Origin: a virus
Strand: one strand, 5' to 3'
DNA length: 41,135 nt
Virus record (IMG/VR): IMGVR_UViG_3300044705_000074
Location: 1 to 41,135 of that record
Each line of letters opens with the position of its first letter. Within the stretch, counting starts at the first letter, position 1. Positions 38,819-41,135 of this stretch are shown here, one piece after another. Under the pieces are notes generated by a model. That model did not search any database. It saw only the letters and a list, made by a program, of their open reading frames with translations, and was not told where the DNA came from. Position numbers and translations under genes: made by a program.

Positions 38819-38896
38819 TGGCGGGTGAGCCGAATTGGGTAAGGCACGCGGCTGTTAACCGCGGATGTATTGCAGGTTCGAGTCCTGCCCCGCCAG
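38819..38896 (+). tRNA. tRNA-Asn (GTT)
   Basis: 7-bp acceptor TGGCGGG/CCCGCCA, anticodon stem CGCGG/CCGCG with loop CTGTTAA (anticodon GTT), T-arm GCAGG-TTCGAGT-CCTGC, discriminator G. D-stem is weak and the variable loop is 8 nt. CCA is not encoded. Its 18-bp T-arm sequence is identical to that of the tRNA at 39601. Confidence 0.8.
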
Positions 38897-38923
38897 CTCG
38901 TTGTATCAACCGCAGAGGACCAA

Positions 38924-39160
38924 ATGGCAACACCTGAATTTGATGCGCGTTTGAATCTGGCCTTCGTCGAACTTGCCGAGGGGGGTCGCGAAGAGGTCGT
39001 GCTTCGCTTCACCCGGGATGAGGGTGCCTTCGACAATGGCGACGATGACGGCGCTGTGTGGGGCGTCGATGTTGACGATCTCGGATGCGACGGGATTTGT
39101 AACAACGATCCCAGCGGACTCATCAAGCACCTCGCCATCGCCGTTCGGGGTGTCGAATGA
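38924..39160 (+). CDS. Small acidic protein
   Basis: 78 aa from ATG 38924 with AGAGGA six bases upstream. MATPEFDARLNLAFVELAEG, then an acidic FDNGDDDGAVWGVDVDDLGC. Stop overlaps the GroES-like gene start (ATGA). Perhaps a calcium-binding or decoy protein; that is only a composition argument. Confidence 0.5.
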   Translation: MATPEFDARLNLAFVELAEGGREEVVLRFTRDEGAFDNGDDDGAVWGVDVDDLGCDGICNNDPSGLIKHLAIAVRGVE

Positions 39161-39468
39161 AATTCCACCCCATCAACAACCAGATCCTCATCAAGCGCCG
39201 CGAACTCGCCAAGAAGTCCAAGGGCGGGATCATCCTCCCGGGCACGGCCGAGTTCGCTAACGTGACCTATGGCCAGGTGGTCGCCGTGCCCGAGGGCGAG
39301 ACCGCCATCAAGGCTGGGGACTTCATCGCCTACAACACGGTCAAGCGCCGCGAGGTGTCCATCGCCGGCAACGTGCTGGATGTGGTGGTCAACGACAAGG
39401 ACTCGGTGTTCGGTAAGTTCGAGATTGAGGACGGGGACGGTCCTCTCTTCGAGAACACCGACCGGTAG
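39157..39468 (+). CDS. GroES-like co-chaperonin
   Basis: 103 aa, coupled to the preceding gene. NNQILIKRRELAKKSKGGII and LPGTAEFANVTYGQVVAVPE follow the GroES core pattern (VLIKRxE...GGIILPxTA...GxVVAVxxG), and the chain stays within GroES length. KAGDFIAYNTVKRREVSIAG covers the beta-barrel return. The mobile loop is the KKSKGGIIL segment. It may work with host GroEL to fold the capsid, as gp31 of T4 does. The host-factor link is inferred. Confidence 0.75.
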   Translation: MKFHPINNQILIKRRELAKKSKGGIILPGTAEFANVTYGQVVAVPEGETAIKAGDFIAYNTVKRREVSIAGNVLDVVVNDKDSVFGKFEIEDGDGPLFENTDR

Positions 39469-39482
39469 GTTGCCATGGGGAG

Positions 39483-39567
39483 CAGGCGCGGTCTCCTGGG
39501 GTCCTATATCTGCTTCTAGGACTCCCCGTCACCTGCCAGTTCTAGCCCGCTGGTTCAACCGCGCCTG
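39483..39567 (+). ncRNA. Structured RNA with two alternative pairings
   Basis: CAGGCGCGGT (39483-39492) pairs perfectly with ACCGCGCCTG (39558-39567). Inside is a hairpin GGGGTCCTA/TAGGACTCCCC with one bulge. An exclusive alternative is CTAGCCC (39542-39548) with GGGCTAG (39567-39573), which would break the outer stem. It precedes a tRNA and may process or regulate transcription. Confidence 0.35.
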
Positions 39568-39600
39568 GGCTAGTCCGTTGACCGGGATGACGGTCACCTT

Positions 39601-39674
39601 GCCAGCGTAGCCCAACAGGTAGAGGCAAACCCCTCAAAACGGTTTCAGTGCAGGTTCGAGTCCTGCGGCTGGCA
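39601..39674 (+). tRNA. tRNA, anticodon CAA (Leu-like, atypical)
   Basis: Acceptor GCCAGCG/GGCTGGC (one G-G mismatch at the base, T39600-A39674 extends it), T8 and GGTAGA in the D-loop, anticodon loop CTCAAAA (CAA), T-arm GCAGG-TTCGAGT-CCTGC. The anticodon stem has a C-C mismatch at its top pair. The variable loop is short (TCAGT), whereas bacterial tRNA-Leu has a long arm, so the identity is uncertain. Confidence 0.65.
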
Positions 39675-39695
39675 CCCTATCGCCCGGAGTGAAGT

Positions 39696-39926
39696 ATGAC
39701 CGCCATTACCAACGAGACCATCACCGACGACATGCTCCATCAACTCAAGGAGCAGATGCGCGACGACTCGGCCGCAGGCAAGCCCGTGGTCGCGACCCTG
39801 AACATCGCCAAGGACGAGGACGGATGGTTCGGCTCCATCGCGGGCGAGTTCTTCCACACCATCCCCGGCGAGTCCCCGAGTGACGTGCTGCGGAGGATCG
39901 CGGAATCCCTGGACGGTGTGCAATGA
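39696..39926 (+). CDS. Orphan small protein
   Basis: 76 aa, MTAITNETITDDMLHQLKEQ, acidic, ending with GESPSDVLRRIAESLDGVQ. GGAGTGAAG precedes the ATG. Stop overlaps the next ATG (ATGA). No family recognised. Confidence 0.5.
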   Translation: MTAITNETITDDMLHQLKEQMRDDSAAGKPVVATLNIAKDEDGWFGSIAGEFFHTIPGESPSDVLRRIAESLDGVQ

Positions 39927-40111
39927 ACCCCGCGGGCCTCGCTTCACTCTCTGCGATGGTCCAACTCGCCATCGGGATTCCGTTCATCCTCTTCTGCTGG
40001 ATCGGCGGCCTCTGCCTGACCTACCGCATCGTCAGGGACACGTTCGAGCACCTGTTCGATGCCCCGCGACGAAAGCCCTGGCCGCCGAAAGGTCCCGATG
40101 CACCCGCATGA
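39923..40111 (+). CDS. Small single-span membrane protein
   Basis: 62 aa. ASLSAMVQLAIGIPFILFCW and IGGLCLTYRIV form one strong hydrophobic span, followed by a basic Pro-rich tail (APRRKPWPPKGPDAPA). Coupled to the preceding gene. With the next gene it makes a two-gene membrane pair. Holin or spanin-like functions are possible, but no lysis enzyme is near. Confidence 0.5.
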   Translation: MNPAGLASLSAMVQLAIGIPFILFCWIGGLCLTYRIVRDTFEHLFDAPRRKPWPPKGPDAPA

Positions 40112-40229
40112 GTTCTCCGATCCCGTCGCGCTGACGATCCTGTTCTTCCTTCTGACCCCGGGCACGTTCGCGTTGCTGGGCATGTTTGGGCTGATGGTGG
40201 TCGGCGCATTGGACAAGCGCCGGAGGTGA
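40098..40229 (+). CDS. 43-aa small membrane protein
   Basis: ATG 40098 overlaps the end of the previous gene by 14 bases; stop TGA 40227-40229. MHPHEFSDPVALTILFFLLT, then PGTFALLGMFGLMVVGALDK with RRR at the end. One or two hydrophobic helices. GAAAGG lies about six bases upstream of the ATG. It is shorter than common ORF cut-offs. Its GGAGG also serves the polymerase start. Confidence 0.5.
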   Translation: MHPHEFSDPVALTILFFLLTPGTFALLGMFGLMVVGALDKRRR

Positions 40230-40232
40230 ACA

Positions 40233-41135
40233 ATGGTCGCGCTCCCGCTCACCGCCTTCGACTGTGAGACCTACCAGATTCAGGACGGTCTTCTCGCGCC
40301 CCCTCTGGTGTGCGGGTCCGCAGCCGAGCCCGAGCCCGGAACCGAGCGCATCCTCTCCCGCGAAGAAGCCGTCGCCGAGTTCGAGCGCCTCCTCCGTGAG
40401 TCCGGCCGCATCATCGTGGGCGCGAACATCGCTTACGACATGGCCGTCCTCATGGTCGCCGCACCGCACCTGATCCCGCTGGTGATCGAGAAGTATGACC
40501 GTGAAGAGGTCTACGACGTACTCATCGCTCAGGGGCTCAACGACATTGCCAACGGCACGTTCCTACTCGATCCTAAGACCAGGTTCCCGCTCAAGCACCC
40601 GGACACCGGCAAGCGCGCGGAGCGGTACTCCCTCGAGTTGACCAGTAGCCTCGCTCTCGGCCGGCACAATGCCAAGGAGAACGACGCGTACCGGCTCCGG
40701 TACGGCGAACTTGCCTCGATTCCGATGTCGCAGTGGCCCGCGGTCGCGATCCAGTACCCCAAGGACGACGCGCGCAACACTGTGGACGTGGCCCGAGCCC
40801 AGATCGAGCAGGGGTACAAGAACCTGGGACACCTGACGCGTGAGGTCCGGGCCGCGCTCGGGATGCACCTCGGCGCCGTCCATGGTCTGCGGACCGACCC
40901 CGTGCGCGTGGCCGAGCTCCAGAAGAAGACCGCAGACCAATGCGCCGCCTATCAGCAAGAGTTCCAGGCCGTGGGCTTCCTTCGCCCTGGAGGGTCCGAG
41001 GACACGGCCAAGGTCAAGTCCCGGGTCGCCCGCGCATACGGGGCCACGAACCCATGTGGGAAGTGCGCGGGGACCGGGAAGGTGCCCAGCCCCAAGACCG
41101 GGAAGCCGATCCAGTGCAAGGCATGCTCCGCAACC
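40233..41135 (+). CDS. DNA polymerase I (family A), N-terminal part, runs off the right edge
   Basis: 301 codons visible from ATG 40233, preceded by GGAGG overlapping the previous stop. The 3'-5' exonuclease domain shows TAFDCETYQI (Asp10, Glu12), GANIAYDMAVL (Asp about 69) and YPKDDARNTVDV (Tyr with Asp about 177), all three exo motifs. A zinc-like CGKCAGTGKVPSPKTGKPIQ...CKAC insertion follows near the edge, the CxxCxGxG type also seen in early proteins. The polymerase domain is outside the window. It completes the replication arm with primase, helicase and ssDNA-binding protein. Confidence 0.8.
   Translation, partial: MVALPLTAFDCETYQIQDGLLAPPLVCGSAAEPEPGTERILSREEAVAEFERLLRESGRIIVGANIAYDMAVLMVAAPHLIPLVIEKYDREEVYDVLIAQGLNDIANGTFLLDPKTRFPLKHPDTGKRAERYSLELTSSLALGRHNAKENDAYRLRYGELASIPMSQWPAVAIQYPKDDARNTVDVARAQIEQGYKNLGHLTREVRAALGMHLGAVHGLRTDPVRVAELQKKTADQCAAYQQEFQAVGFLRPGGSEDTAKVKSRVARAYGATNPCGKCAGTGKVPSPKTGKPIQCKACSAT

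Noticed and set aside
38269-39168. 299-codon minus-strand frame
   Set aside because: It runs antisense through a small gene, tRNA-Asn and a terminator, is rich in Ser/Pro/Arg, and has no ribosome site.
39483-39567. A third tRNA gene
   Set aside because: The outer stem is tRNA-like and 85 nt long, but no T-arm lies next to it on either strand.
1-41135. CRISPR array
   Set aside because: No regularly spaced short direct repeats. The only tandem repeat is the coding 78-bp unit.

Overview
The window is a 41 kb stretch of a high-GC tailed-phage genome. It has a head-and-packaging block with a portal, a scaffold, a major capsid protein, a head-tail adaptor and very large presumed ejection and tail-hub proteins. 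No tape-measure or tail-tube gene is visible, so a short-tailed (podovirus-like) particle is the best inference. Host signals are indirect. The left-edge protein and the lipoprotein at 33.2-33.6 kb are Cys-rich with Gly/Ser/Thr linkers, a style common in secreted proteins of Myxococcota and related groups. I treat that as a hint only. No integrase or lysogeny repressor and no recognisable endolysin were seen.

Layout. (1) 1-24.4 kb, all leftward: a probable late operon read from about 24 kb to 1. It runs from a possible small terminase and several small orphan genes, including a GNAT acetyltransferase, to the large terminase, portal, scaffold, capsid, a small capsid-adjacent protein, adaptor, tail fibre-like protein, giant tail-hub protein, three Ala/Gln-rich presumed ejection proteins and finally secreted or LamG-like appendage proteins. 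Most genes are coupled by ATGA, GTGA or TAATG overlaps. (2) 24.4-25.26 kb: an AT-rich, gene-poor control region with clustered CCGGAC/GTCCGG palindromes and GTTCTAT inverted repeats. It separates the two divergent arms and may be an origin or switch. (3) 25.1-29.2 kb, rightward: about ten small orphan early genes, several with zinc ribbons. Several of the gaps hold structured intergenic RNA elements, and the array ends at a strong palindromic terminator that also faces one leftward membrane-protein gene. (4) 29.9-41.1 kb, rightward: an AT-hook protein and a ribbon-helix-helix protein, then replication and recombination genes (primase/SF3 helicase, Cas4/AddB-type nuclease, SF2 helicase, probable ssDNA-binding protein). 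After these come tRNA and tRNA-like genes, a GroES-like co-chaperonin, small membrane proteins and the start of a family A DNA polymerase that runs off the right edge. A Cys-rich lipoprotein gene is inserted on the opposite strand at 33.24-33.64 kb.

The clearest new signals are two. First, a shared motif, GTTGAC[W][R]AAAAAC, lies at four control positions on both strands, and two copies share an identical 18-mer. It is a good candidate for a phage-wide promoter or regulon. Second, a family of tRNA-like or three-way-junction RNA elements lies directly after stop codons between small genes. One pair is an identical 68-bp repeat, and a third member keeps the fold while its closing stem has changed on both sides. 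Coding features missed by a simple ATG/60-codon scan include the GTG-started left-edge gene, a 59-aa gene at 33674, a 43-aa gene at 40098 and a GTG-started acetyltransferase at 23320.
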